From positions 1 through 64,000 of the forward strand of contig JBAMJV010001378.1 in assembly GCA_037951105.1 (NCBI GenBank): a DNA stretch of 64,000 nt, written 5' to 3'. Source of the DNA: Echinarachnius parma. Its lineage: Eukaryota > Echinodermata > Echinoidea > Clypeasteroida > Echinarachniidae. Position 1 is the stretch's first letter, and every line of letters starts with the position of its first letter. The position numbers were made by a program, and so were the translations under genes. The notes beneath the pieces are model-generated. The model was given only the letters and a program-made list of their open reading frames with translations, was not told the DNA's origin and did not search any database. Of this stretch, positions 47,609 to 59,027 are shown in pieces.

Positions 47609-47860
47609 TTAAAGATCGTCATGTGTGGGGGATGCTTCCCAACGGATCGCCATTTTGAAATATAGACGAATCCGGTTTCAAGTCTATAGGGCCATAACTG
47701 GGGGGCTTCCAAGAGTAAAACAAAATATAATTTGAACAGGTTTTAACCGTTATGCAACATGTCAGGTGTATTATTGTCTCCTAAATAAGTATCATGTACG
47801 CACAGTGTACAAAGCGTTCGCAAGACTGCCCGGCGCGTCTGATTTTTTCCACGTGTGAAA
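47609..47860 (+). mobile_element. MITE family G, forward arm of an inverted pair
   Basis: TTAAAGATCGTCATGTGTGG, GGATGCTTCCCAACGGATCG, CCATTTTGAAATATAGACGA, then CACAGTGTACAAAGCGTTCG and CGGCGCGTCTGATTTT follow the family, with about 100 extra bases in the middle. A reversed copy follows at 47960. Confidence 0.6.
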
Positions 47861-47959
47861 AAAAAAAAAAAAATTTGAATCGCGATTCACATTTCATTAA
47901 TTCTCGTGGTTTTTCCCTACGTGTTAACGCCTGAACGGGAGCCAATAAAAAGTGAAATT

Positions 47960-48635
47960 CGTGTATAGGTTATAGTGATGTGACGCGCGGTTCCATCTTG
48001 CGAACGCTTTTGCGCATGATGCGTAATCATCACACTAGCTCCGTGCTACGCAGCGCGCACGAACTATTCTATAAGTCTATATAATAGGCGGTGTCAGACA
48101 GAGCAAAACATACTAGTAGGCCTAGTATATTTTAAATCTAGATAATTCTAACTGGATTATTTTCTGTCTGACACCAATAATCCCGAGAAAAATCCCGCAA
48201 ATAATCCCGCGAAAAATCCTGCAACGAACCAAGATTATTTCAAATAATACTATATTTGTTCGGGTTTTTCTGTCTGACACCGATGTTGAAATAATCCCGC
48301 GAAAAATCCCGTAATTATACTTGAGATTAGCAACAATTATGATGTTGTACCCGTAAAAGTACATGCTCTATGGCTAATTTAGTTGCTAACTTCAATCATT
48401 AAAATCTCCTATTGTTACGTCACGGCGTATCGCGCGCCGATTGTGTCGGCGCACTGCGCATGCGCAATGGATTATAAAAATACTAGTATAATTCGCCTGT
48501 CTGACACCTACGTAAGTGAATTATCTAGATTAAAGTAATACTAGTATATTTGAGATGGATCGGGATTTTTCTGTCTGACACCGCCTTATAATTCAAAATT
48601 GCCATCCGCGGAATAGCATCCCCACGCATGCAAAA
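47960..48635 (-). mobile_element. MITE family G, reversed and interrupted
   Basis: Read on the minus strand it gives GCGTGGGGATGCTATTCCGC, GGATGGCAATTTTGAATTATA, then, after a 501-bp insertion, ATAGACTTATAGAATAG, GATGATTACGCATCATGCGC and GCGTTCGCAAGATGGAACCG. With the forward copy at 47609 it forms an inverted pair, perhaps one large palindromic element. Confidence 0.6.
48086..48586. mobile_element. TIR element AGGCGGTGTCAGACAG nested in family G
   Basis: The ends AGGCGGTGTCAGACAG and CTGTCTGACACCGCCT are perfectly inverted. TATAAT lies on both sides (48080-48085 and 48587-48592), a possible 6-bp duplication in AT-rich context. TGTCTGACACC recurs inside at about 48165, 48269 and 48498, with AATCCCGCGAAAAATCC copies, and subterminal TCTAGATAATTC appears at both ends. 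No coding frame. Confidence 0.8.
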
Positions 48636-48814
48636 TTCAAACCCACACACAAATTAACGATTGTGTTCCATTATCTCCACCAAGGCCTATCATGTCTGAC
48701 TTCAGATGGAAAGATTAGTTATCAATTTTGTTCGCGTCTTGAAAATGTCAGCCATAATCTCGAGAGAAAAAAAATGTCCTCATAATCATCAGTATCATAA
48801 CCTATGAGGACTAT

Positions 48815-49026
48815 AGAGTACCGAAGTGTGACGTCAGAGCTATTCATTGCCATGGGTGATGGTTCTACACAATGTCAGGCAAGTAATGAATTGGTGATCT
48901 AGCGGTTGCTAAGAATGCAATCGTCCGACTCCGACCCACTACTTAATGCCAGTATGAAAGGAAAAGTTGTTTAGAACCATTACTATGCCATAACAAAAGC
49001 ATGTGACGTCACTACTTCGGTACTCT
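48815..49026. mobile_element. MITE with CRE-like TGACGTCA in both ends
   Basis: AGAGTACCGAAGTGTGACGT at the left and ACGTCACTACTTCGGTACTC at the right are inverted, about 24 bases with a two-base gap, giving a 212-base element. Both ends contain TGACGTCA. The interior holds GCCATGGGTGATGGTTCTAC and no frame. Confidence 0.75.
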
Positions 49027-50157
49027 ATGACCTTTTTAGTATTACGATGGTGTAAAAACAACCCTGGGGTTTGTACGTTTCACCTCGAATACTCGAACTA
49101 ACCAATCTCTCTGGTTGGCCAAACTAGTCTTACTATAATATAATATGCAAATCAATCGTAATCATTTTAAAACGAAGATAAAGTATATGTTTGTATGTTT
49201 ATCATTTGCGCGCGGTTCTCCAGTTCAATATTTGAGCATATGCCCTGTAAAATTGCATCGACAGAGCTATCAATTCGCCCTCTTCCTATTAATCCGGGGC
49301 AAGTTCGCGTTCCCTCGCCCACACAGGCGCAAAACTAAATCGAAAAAAGGAAGAAGAAAAAAAAAAAAAAAAAAATCAAGAGGTTTTTTTTTTGCTCCAA
49401 GGGGTTTTAATAGCTTCTAGAAATTCGAGGTGTGAGCTGCTTAGCGTTTTTTTTTCTTTTTTCTTTCTCGAGGGGAAAAAAAAAAAAAAAGGACTGCTGC
49501 ATTTTGCATTGATTTTTCCAAAGACCAAAAACGATTAAGTTTAAGATGAACATTACGCACGACCATACGTACGCATTACCACGTCATTCTACACGTCAAA
49601 ACTACACCTGCGCCACGCGCAATTAACCCCGTCAGACCCAAAGCATGTCAGCGCTCATTGAGTTATAACTGTTATGATACGATACGCGATCGCACGCCCG
49701 TGGTACCGAGGGGGGTAAGTTCGGGATCGGACGCCATTTTAGTAATGGCAGATGCCTAACGCGGTGTTTAATGGTGGTATTAATGCGCGGAGTTCCGCGA
49801 ATGAGGTATTCGTGTATTACTGTATGTATAATATATACTGGCATACTGCGTCGAAAGGTTAACTGGTTAAGTCTCGATCTCCATACCTGATCGATATACA
49901 CAATAATACTTATAATACCGTTCAATATAAGCGGTCACTGTATAGAGCTATCTCGGTTTCAGCATCCCCAGTACGCTAGGAGTTAAAAAGACATTTTGAA
50001 GTGTAAAGAGCGTCGTTCCGAGGGGCCACTGTGGGATATAGATTCTGGCTTTCCCTCTCCAGGGCACGAGTCAAAATTGAAGTGGAAGAAACAAGAAGAA
50101 AAACAAAACTTTACCAAAAGTCTGAAGAGTTAAAATAAACACACACTCGATGTAGCA

Positions 50158-50188
<31 letters not shown>

Positions 50189-50450
50189 GGCATTTAGCTA
50201 CTCTATTCATAGTAAACTATATCACAGCCATTACAATAATATGCAGTATAACAACAAATCATAAACAAATTATTGGCAAACCAAAGAATACTAAATAATA
50301 GCGAATCAAGTAGGAAATAGGTACGTTTTTATGAGTTTTTTTAAAACATCCACTGATGGAGCAGCTTTTATACAGGAGGGAAATAACTGTCCAATAACTG
50401 TCCAATTCTCTCGACTGCATTCGTAGCGAAACCAGAGAGGGAGAGTGGAG
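49027..50450. other. Non-coding stretch with A/T homopolymers and (ATT)n
   Basis: Poly-A and poly-T runs at 49345-49500 and an (ATT)n tract at about 50158-50189. No supported gene; a Lys-rich frame here translates poly-A. Confidence 0.45.
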
Positions 50451-50454
50451 CACA

Positions 50455-50620
50455 TTAAAGGGCATCAAGCGTGGGGATGCTACACAGCGGGTCGCCATTT
50501 TGAACTGGGCCAGTTTGCGCGCACCGCATGACACTGAGCTAACGTGCATCACGCACCGTGCGCAACGTGTACTTAAGATGGCGCCGCGCATCTGATTTGA
50601 CGAATCTGAAGTACCTTTAA
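50455..50620 (+). mobile_element. MITE family G, best copy
   Basis: It begins TTAAAGGGCATCAAGCGTGG and ends CTGAAGTACCTTTAA, 166 bases with TTAA both sides and short inverted ends TTAAAGG. The interior reads GGGGATGCTACACAGCGGGT, CGCCATTTTGAACTGGG, GCACCGTGCGCAACGTG and AAGATGGCGCCGCGCATCTG. It defines the family seen at 2140, 29451, 47609 and 47960. Confidence 0.8.
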
Positions 50621-52145
50621 GAGTTGAGTTTAATAACACATTCATTGAACTTTGCCTTTTTACACGATTCTCACATCGTTGCGATAATGTTAACGCATCC
50701 ATCGCCCAAGGGGGCCGTGTGGGGGGCCTTATATAATGATGCATGGGGGCTGTAATATATCGCATGGAATGTGTCAACCTGTTCACTACTAGATTATGTA
50801 ATTCAAATAGAGTTGATACAACGCCCACCAGGTTCCCGTAGGCAATGGGTTTTAGGTTGTTCCACACACATGCGATAATGACAAGAGCGTTGTTGCGTTA
50901 TCGCGATATCTCGTCTACCGAAGATGTAGACTCATCGCACTTTGAGGCCTAACAAGTGTGTACCAAATGTGACCGGCTATAGCAAAACCCGGCACTTGTC
51001 GGTAATTCATGTTTTGAAGAAATGGGCATTTTAAGTTCTCATAACGCACCGCGTGTAATGATTGCAAAGTTAAAACAATCGTATCTTTGCGAATTATTGA
51101 CCAATTTGTTTGAACAAAGCACCAAATGAAAGCTTGATATGAGGATTTTATAATGGTATGAAAATCTACATTTTGATTTGTGCTATATCCGGTCACAGTA
51201 CCAAATACTAAGGGGCTTGTTTTCATAATCTAACCAAGGCGGCAACTTTTACTTTTATTTCACACTCTTAGAATAACAAACACAATATTGTTTTTCCCCA
51301 ATCTACACAATAATAGAAAGCAATTGCCTTCGGGCTTGGCGGGGGGTAATTCTGGGGTGTTTAGTGAGTGCCATGTATTACCTCCTTGAAGATTTTCGAA
51401 TCAAGGAGGCATCGCGCTTCCTCTGTTCACACTATTTAAATAACAAGCCCGGTGTTGTTGTTTTTTAATGTTCCCAAGTGCTGTTTTCTTATCTTGGCTG
51501 CATAATAATGGTTTCCATAATGTTTCATAATTTGTATGTGATTATATTATATTATGATGTAAACCGACTAAAGAGTAAAGACTTCGGGCCTGGTAGGGGG
51601 TTCGGTGCGTTTATTTTTCAATTCTATACATGTATACATGTATTTATTTGGGGTCAATAATACATCATGCTCTCAATGGGTTAAAGTAATTTTACACGCA
51701 CTGCTAACATATTAACAAACACGTTGGTGCTATACTGCTAGAGCATAGGACAACGCTATCTCTTATCTAATAAAGATGTAAACATATTGCTTTAATATGG
51801 AGGTCTATTCTACCAAGTAACTTTTATAGGGGGGTTCCAAATCGAGGGGACACCGTATTATTTGTGTTCACACTTCTTGAAATACCAAATACTGTGTCGC
51901 GTTAGCACGAGGTTTGTAATATACTTTTAAACATATAACATATTTGGTTCTCTAGTAATTAGTTGCCATTTGCAAACGCGTATAAAGAGTCGATACAAAT
52001 GTGTACTACGGAAGCTTCATAAGTCCACTGAGTGGTGTGTGGAAGTTTCATGATGATTAAAAGTTATAGTAAAAATAATACAGCAGTGTATTTATGTTTG
52101 TTACAAAAGTGTGGTTGTTTATGTATGGCGGGATTCTGTTTCCTA
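50621..52145. other. Unremarkable non-coding stretch
   Basis: AT-rich, ending at a long G run (52151-52170). No gene supported. Confidence 0.4.
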
Positions 52146-52259
52146 TTTAGGGGGGGGGGGGGGGGGGGATGGGTGGGGGAAATTAATAATTGTGGTTATG
52201 TTGATTTCTGTTTTGTTTTAATGCCGGGAGTTATTTTCTTACTTTAGAAATGAGAGATA

Positions 52260-52600
52260 CACGTTAAACCATTGTTTAGGTTGCAACCACCTTCGTGAAA
52301 TCCAGCCAAAGTCCTTTCTTCGAAAATGCCCGATTATTCCTCGTACTCCTGAGGTCATCTATGGCAATGTTAGGGTTATTCTATTACGAGGCAAAAACAA
52401 GTAAGTGAACACTATTCAGTGATTGGGGTCGCCAAAGGACCATACCCTGTATTTGACCGGAGAAAGCATAGTGTGCTCGAAGACTCTGGAAAACCACTGA
52501 TCTCAGTCATAGTAATGGATAGGCTATTGGCTGAAGGGAGTGTATACGCGGCTGTGGATCCGCTAAACGCTCTACGTTAGTATCCAGAACAATATTCATC
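52260..52600. other. Repeat-free segment of balanced composition
   Basis: Unlike its flanks this has no homopolymers and near-even base use, but stops break every frame and no splice-bounded exon stands out. Confidence 0.2.
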
Positions 52601-52664
52601 CATCCGTTTTGACTGCGCTTCTGTCATGTATATGCCCTATCACGTGTGCTCATTGTCGATAACA

Positions 52665-52800
52665 ATGAACACATACACACGGCCCATACACACCACAGTC
52701 AGACACACATACAAACAGACAATAAACAGACACCTACACATACCCATATACACACACACATACAAACATAAATACACGCACACGCAGGCGCGCATGCACA
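52665..52800. repeat. CA-rich degenerate microsatellite
   Basis: Imperfect ACAC and ATACACACAC units. Confidence 0.8.
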
Positions 52801-54060
52801 CGAACGACGCATATAATTGAATTAGGGAATGATAATTATATCCAGCTTTATTGAGATCAGTGAACGAACGATTTTATTTTTTTCACGTAGGCCTATCGAT
52901 TAGGTTGGTGTTGATAGCGACGAAATTCGCAATATCGTGCGATCGTCAAGCATTTAGTCATGTTAGTGTTCAAAACCACTTGGCGAAAGATTGTGTTTGT
53001 GTGACAGCGCGCATGCGTGTGTTTGTGTCTGTGTATTTGTGGGTTTATACCTGTTTACGACCAAGAACAGGGTAGGGTACAGGGAAGTTCCCTATCGGCT
53101 TAAATCGACGTCAGTAATTCAACATTTCAGAACAACTTGACTAACTGTTAGTTATCCGAAAGACGTATTATTTGATTCTTTGTAATCTCTACTTCAATAA
53201 TTAAACGAAATGCCAGCAATTAAACGAAATACACCCTTAATATAACCAATTGTCTTGCTATATATAGGATACATATAAACCACAGTTGTGTCATCAACAG
53301 TATTGCTGAAGGGAAAAGGTATTACAGATGGATTACAGAAAGGTAATGTGCTGATTAAGTTGTCCATGCAATTATAAAGCAAATCATAAGAATTATAAAG
53401 CAACTGAGAAGATAACATCAATATAAATGTACTTCTAAATCTAAACATAGGATACATGACTACCATTTGGCAACAATTTATTGCAATGCAGACCAGAAAA
53501 AGAAGGGGAAAAGAATTTAAAAAAGAAGAAAAAAAGTCGATGAACTTTTGGGGTTTTGCTTTACACAGTTCAGGCGAAGATGGGACACTGTAAATGACGA
53601 ATGAAAAGAGTGATGAAAAGCGAACCGATGGCCTGTCACTGTCAGTTCGCCATCTCACTTTTCTCTCATCCCGCTCTTCTCCCTCTTCCTCTTCCCTTTC
53701 TCTTATTTATTTGTTGTGTCCTCCTTCTCGTCAGTTGAGAAACAAAATGGCGCTGAGTCACTTTTTTTGTACTTCTGAGATAATCATGTTTTTTTGTTTC
53801 AAGTTTGGGAGCCTTCGAGGAAACCCAATTCAACTCTCTTTTAGTTTTGATGACTATGCCCAAATGTATAAATACTTATAAACCTAAAATTTAACATCAC
53901 ATAGAGAAGGTTTCGGCCTACAAAATGAGTATGCGGAACTCAATTTAGCAACAACGACAACAAAACGACTTAACGACCTTCTCGCTCTTATCCGACGTTC
54001 CCCGGGACTGACAAGACTGAAGAGGGTGTATTTTGGGCTCGCCTGATTACCAAGCGGTAC
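52801..54060. other. Non-coding stretch
   Basis: Holds a hydrophobic 154-codon minus-strand frame (53194-53658) with no recognised motif and an ordinary pyrimidine-rich patch (about 53640-53735). No gene supported. Confidence 0.35.
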
Positions 54061-54069
54061 ACTTGTTTT

Positions 54070-54615
54070 GCAGACGTCTGTTGGGAGAGTAAGAGAGAGA
54101 AGGAGGGAGAGAATGGGAATGGGGGGGGGGGGGGGGGGGGGTAGAGGGAGGATGGGAGGGAGAAGGGGAGGGGTGGATGAGGAAAATGAAGATCAAGATT
54201 ATACATGTTGATGTTGTTTTTTTGCAGGGCTTTACTCGTTGAGAGAGAAAAAATGAGGAAAACGAACAATAAAGACAAACATGATACATTTTCCGCAGGG
54301 TATTATACTTATAGAAAGGGAGAGTGGGGGGGGGGGGGGGGGGGTGGGGATGGTCAATGCAGATCAAATGACACATTATTTTGTCCACCACAGTGTGTTT
54401 TTTATAGAGTGATCGAGAGAGAGAGAGTGAAAAACATTGAAGATCAAAATAATGATACACTTTGTTTTATTCCGCAGGGTTTTTTGAGAAAAAGAGAGAT
54501 AGAAGGGGAAAAAAACAATGAAGATCGAACGATACATTTTCCGCAGGGCTTTCGAGAAAGTGAGAGGAACAAAAACAATGCTGATCAAACGACTTTGTTT
54601 GTAGAAAGTCCTTAG
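54070..54615. repeat. Purine-rich minisatellite, ATTTTCCGCAGGG(C/T)TTT
   Basis: TTTGCAGGGCTTTACTC, TTCCGCAGGGTATTATAC, TTCCGCAGGGTTTTTTGAG and TTCCGCAGGGCTTTCGAG head successive units. Each continues with GAGAGA-rich sequence, AAAACAATGAAGATCAAA and (A)CGATACATTTT. Unit length varies from about 70 to 120. Long G runs (about 54121-54142 and 54327-54343) sit inside. Frames on both strands are repeat translations. Confidence 0.7.
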
Positions 54616-55515
54616 AGCGAGTAAAAAATAAAATGTATTCGAGTATTATTATTAAGCTAGGTGCATTTGGGAATACACGTATGAAGGAGATGGCTGAGGG
54701 GATGAAACACTGCCCCCCCCCCCCCCCCCCCTCCCTCCCCTCTCCCCCAACTGCCCTGCCACACATGCACCCATATAGTTGAAGGCTATCTTATAAGATG
54801 ATGAAGTAGAGAGGCTAAATTGATATTGTAATACGCACGGTGCAGGATGGAATTGAAAGTATAGATGGTCACATGAATACGCCGAGATAAATGTCACTGG
54901 CATGTCACGACCGTCAAAGCAGTCATTTACTGTAACATATAAACCGACTACTGGGTCATTTATGAGTCAAACACTTACACCGGTTTTATTTTAGTAGATG
55001 ATAGATTGATATTACAATACATACCGGTTTATGAATATACATTATGTACATGGCATGTATGTGAGTTGCGGCTTTGACATCAAGATTTAGTAGAAATGAT
55101 GCTGTCCTACAAAATAATGGGAGAAGTACCAACTGCTAGACTTTAGCGTGAAGATTTAGTAGCAGTGTTTAGAAATAACGTCACCACTGCCGTGTATTAT
55201 AGAAGTGCTAACGGAAACTGCACATGGCCGAGGAGTGGGCCATTCATAAAATAATAAGCCGGAACTTGTCAACGATTCAATCCGGATGTACGCACGCTTT
55301 CATTATTTATGATGTGACCACTGGGGAAAAGGGCGGAATAAATGTTTCAATTTGAAATGAATCTGTTGATCTACATGCTAGTGGTACTAGTATTTTGTTT
55401 CATACATGTAGTACACATGCACAACGATGATACTATCCACCGTTTAACGCGCTAAAAGAATATGAACGCGTTTTAGAAATAGGGACTTTAAACCCCACAA
55501 CTTCTGACTTTTAAA
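54616..55515. other. Unremarkable non-coding stretch with a poly-C tract
   Basis: C-rich run at about 54713-54748. A loosely repeated AGATTTAGTAG-A/C-A-TG pair (55084 and 55151) is present. No gene supported. Confidence 0.4.
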
Positions 55516-55521
55516 ACCACA

Positions 55522-55842
55522 CCAATAAACTATTTAATGATTTTGAAGTAATTTTATAATAATTTATTCTATACGATTATGACCGATTGTATCTATTACA
55601 TCCAATAAACTATTTAATGATTTTGAAGTAATTTTAGAATAATTTATTTTATACGATTATGACCGATTGTATCTATTACATCCAATAAACTATTTAATGA
55701 TTTTGAAGTAATTTTAGAATAAATTATTTTATACGATTATGACCGATTGTATCTATTACATCCAATAAACTATTTAATGATTTTGAAGTAATTTTAGAAT
55801 AATTTATTCTATACGATTATGACCGATTGTATCTATTACATC
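55522..55842. repeat. 80-bp satellite, four tandem copies
   Basis: Starts fall exactly at 55522, 55602, 55682 and 55762. Each unit is CCAATAAACTATTTAATGAT, TTTGAAGTAATTTTA, an AATAATTTATT-like core, ATACGATTATGACCGATTGT and ATCTATTACAT. Copies differ at only one to four positions, so the array is young or homogenised. Confidence 0.95.
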
Positions 55843-56840
55843 AGTTAAGGCCCGGTCACATATTACCGGATAACGTAAACGGATGCCCGATGGAGAGTAC
55901 AATTTTCAATCCATTCTTCTCTGTTCGTATATATGCATGCGTTTCTGGTCCATTTCTGGATACTATTAAAAGGGATCTAAGCGAGCATAATCCCTTATCT
56001 CTTACTTTTAATATAATTCAACGTGACTATGTTTGTTTTTGTATCAATAACTATTTATTCCAAATGTCTACAATAGTGTCGGTTTGATAAAGTCACACAG
56101 AAGAATACATTTGTTATGACTATAGGAGACAATGAAAGCTTTTTAAGCAGTTCTTTCCACCTATAACATTTCATAAATTTACATCACTTTTATGTAATGA
56201 AAAGGAGCATTTTAACAAGTGTTATATGTATACGATTAAAATGTTATATCTTCATGAACCAAACCTATTTCGTGTGTGCGTGCGAATGCTTCGTGAAGAG
56301 GGGATATTTTCTTGAAAATTAAAAAATGCGCATTGTTATTTGCGTCATTATTTTTTTTTATAACTAAGACATTATACCTCTAGCTATAATTTATTGATAA
56401 TGACCATGTAATATCAGATGTAGGTTGCCATAGAAACCGCACTCTCCTATATCGACGTATTTCTGCCATTCTTGTCGCTAAATTTGGATGAAAACAAGAA
56501 AAAAATGAAAAATTAATAAACAAATTTATAGCAAAAGATCGCGGTATATATATAGCGATTCTCGTTTCAATGAAGCACTTTGAGGGATTTCAAAGAGTAT
56601 AGGGCATTAGGGATTTCAAGTTTTTGCTGACAGATATCAAATTTCAAAGGTTTCTTTCGATGCATTATTTCTTTTTGTTTGAAAAAAAAAGATTTCTTTT
56701 GTATATAGTGTAGATTCCTCTCGAAGTATCATCAAATAGTATTTTTTCTTCAAAATCTTACTTGGTCGCTCATTGAACGTGCAAAAGTGTGTGTTGTTTT
56801 ACATGTTGTTTTGGTTTGTCTTCATATTTTGTGTAAAATA
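55843..56840. other. Unremarkable AT-rich stretch
   Basis: No supported gene or repeat; the open frame at 55827-56087 has no recognised motif. Confidence 0.4.
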
Positions 56841-56843
56841 TAA

Positions 56844-57261
56844 AGGGTCCACATATTCATAAAATAAAACTAGCTAAGTTCAATTATAAGTCTATTTTAG
56901 ATAATAGGGTTATATGTATGCAACAACATTCCATTTTAGTTGCCAACTAGGGTTATAGTAGGTAATAATGACTTACCCATTATTACCATACCGTTTAGTG
57001 ACTAAGAAAACTATATTTTGGCTTACGAAAATAGTCATAACATCTTAAAACAGACTTAGAACAATGGAAATACTAGACAGAGTGCACTCACGGAGTGCAT
57101 ACCTCCGCCAGCGCTCGAATTTTGATTGGCTAACTTCAATCTCCATGCATGATGCACGAGCACACGAACACACAAACACACGAACACACAGAGGACCAAA
57201 AGCATAACCTAAGGCTTGGCGGAGGTAATAAGCTAGAACATGGTTTTAGGAATATGGGCCC
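56844..57261. mobile_element. Palindromic relative of the 44-kb array unit, interrupted
   Basis: The left end GGGTCCACATATTCATAAAA and AAACTAGCTAAGTTCAATTA faces the right end ATGGTTTTAGGAATATGGGC and AATAAGCTAGAACATGG. Inside, TAAGTCTATTTTAGATAATA and GTTGCCAACTAGGGTT are inverse copies of pieces of the 44196 array. A 126-bp element is inserted near the right arm. Confidence 0.6.
57101..57226. mobile_element. Small MITE with ACCTCCGCCA ends
   Basis: ACCTCCGCCA at the left and TGGCGGAGGT at the right are perfectly inverted around an (ACACGA)-like tract. It lies within the right arm of the palindromic element. Confidence 0.6.
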
Positions 57262-57364
57262 TGGTTGTTTACCCAATGTCGCAAATCATAGCTGCCATTT
57301 GAGTGTTCCTTAAGAACGAACTCAACAACCATTTACCATTCTCTACCCTCCCTTCATCTCGCGG

Positions 57365-57510
57365 GATTTTGTTCGTAAAGTTCATCCGCTTGCGTTTAAC
57401 CTTTATATTTACCGGATGAATGACAGCTATCCAACCATTGCAGGCGTCAATTTAATGTTGCCACTTATTATTCTCACCGATGGAATCGTGTGAGAGGAAG
57501 TGGCGATTTG
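57365..57510. promoter_or_regulatory. Possible conserved non-coding element
   Basis: GGATGAATGACAGCTATCCA and GGCGTCAATTTAATGTTGCC hold TGACAG (a Meis/TGIF-like core) and TTAAT-type homeodomain cores, without repeat similarity. Speculative. Confidence 0.2.
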
Positions 57511-57766
57511 TACACTGAATTGACTGAATTTATACTTTGTTGTTCGTCTACTTTAATGATTAAAACAAAACCTATATCATACCTAACAATCACAGTGCAA
57601 ATTCTTATTTCTGGTGATGCCATGCAAGCAAGGCGCCTGTAAATGCGTAAAGTGGCGCCATGGCGCCGTATACGAACTACGTATCATCATCATCATAATC
57701 ATCATCGTGACTACGGTATTATGTTGTGTATCCTCCAAGTCAATAGTTATCATTCAATTTCCAAAG

Positions 57767-58160
57767 GGATAGTATATTTTACGTTTTAGTTGAAGAATCA
57801 AGTGATTTTCAAAGACAAAATAAACTTTGTTTCATTCAAGTCGATGCATTCATAAATGTATGTTTAGGAATCAACAGTGAAATAATGGTTAAATCTCACC
57901 TTTGATCGATGACTTAAAAAAAGTAAAAGCTTACACATTGCTTTGTGAAAATTTAACAAAGCAGTTTATTTTGTAAAAATCTCTCCTACGTATTTTATAA
58001 AAATCCCATTCACATTTCATAAACCAAAGGGCGCCCCCCTTCATTTACGACTGCTATTTGAACAAAACAGCCTATTAAATTTGCCGTTATGTTTCTATTA
58101 GTAATAATGTACCAGTTGTTATCACTAAAAATCAGTTTGATTATATTTGTTCTATCCCTT
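57767..58160. mobile_element. Very diverged family B-like element
   Basis: AAGGGATAGTATATTTTACG starts it and TTTGTTCTATCCCTTAA ends it. AAATAAACTTTGTTTCATTC, AAAGGGCGCCC and ATCAGTTTGATTATA parallel B blocks AAACTTTATTTGATC, GAGGGCGCT and TTCAGTTTGACC. Confidence 0.5.
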
Positions 58161-58169
58161 AATTTGAGC

Positions 58170-58510
58170 TTAGCATGGAATTATAACGTTCACAAAATTC
58201 GCTAAGATTGTTCAGCTATCAAATGCCTCCAGAACCTCCTATAAATTAGAACAATCTCCTTTACCCTATAACCCCATAAATAAGGAGTCCGGGTGGGCCC
58301 TGTATTAACTCTATTTAGATTGCAAAATCTGGCAGGGAACGGGTAAGCTCTTAGAGAAAGGGAAAGGGGTTACGTGATTTTGTCACGGAGATGCGCTCCG
58401 AAGAGATGATGGTAGGATGGGTGAAATGGAATTGTCCACCCCCGCTTCACTCCCCCAGATGACACCGTGCACCATTCATAATTCCATATCACCCATACCG
58501 CAGAGGACTA
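58170..58510. promoter_or_regulatory. Repeat-free balanced segment, possible regulatory element
   Basis: It has mixed composition, no repeat similarity and no usable frame. Possible conserved non-coding DNA; no direct evidence. Confidence 0.2.
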
Positions 58511-58656
58511 AATACCTTTACTTTAAAAACACCTTGACAAAACAAAAAACAATATGTATAAAAAGCACGCACACACACCCTGAAGAATTGATATGATTTT
58601 TTTAAATTTAGGTCGACGAATTTTCTTCTGTTCCTTGATCTCATTCTCCTCTTGTC

Positions 58657-59027
58657 TTAAAGGGATCTAAATTAACTTTGTAATTGACATGATTGTGTCA
58701 AAAGTGATGGATCGTTGATCATTGTGTATTATTGTGATTTGATATGTCCAGTGACTGAGTAAAAGTGTGAACATATCACGATAAATGTATAGTACATGGC
58801 CAAGCTATGAACGAAAATACAAAGTGATATTCGCTAACTGATTGCACTGACTTTCTGCACGGTTACAACTTTCCAGTGGATAATTAAAAATCCGAGCACT
58901 AAGTCTTCAATTCGAGAAAAAAAAAACCCGGTTATATACATGGTTCTATTGGTAATACAAATACAACAAGGTATGAGAGAAACATCAGTCGAGTTCTAAG
59001 ATATTTTGTGCATTTGGACAATATTAA
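58657..59027 (+). mobile_element. MITE family A copy
   Basis: It begins TTAAAGGGATCTAAATTAAC and contains GATGGATCGTTGATCATTG, GAACGAAAATACAAAGTGAT, ACTGATTGCACTGAC and GGTAATACAAATACAACAAG. It ends near GGACAATATTAA, so the right end is worn. Confidence 0.75.

Noticed and set aside
50259-50867. 202-residue minus-strand frame
   Set aside because: It runs through MITE family G and shows no domain; its openness is explained by chance plus the GC-richer MITE.
53194-53658. 154-residue hydrophobic minus-strand frame
   Set aside because: No motif, no splice or promoter support, and low-complexity composition from AT-rich sequence.
55522-55842. Regular repeats considered as a CRISPR array
   Set aside because: The 80-bp units are contiguous with no unique spacers, and the DNA is animal.
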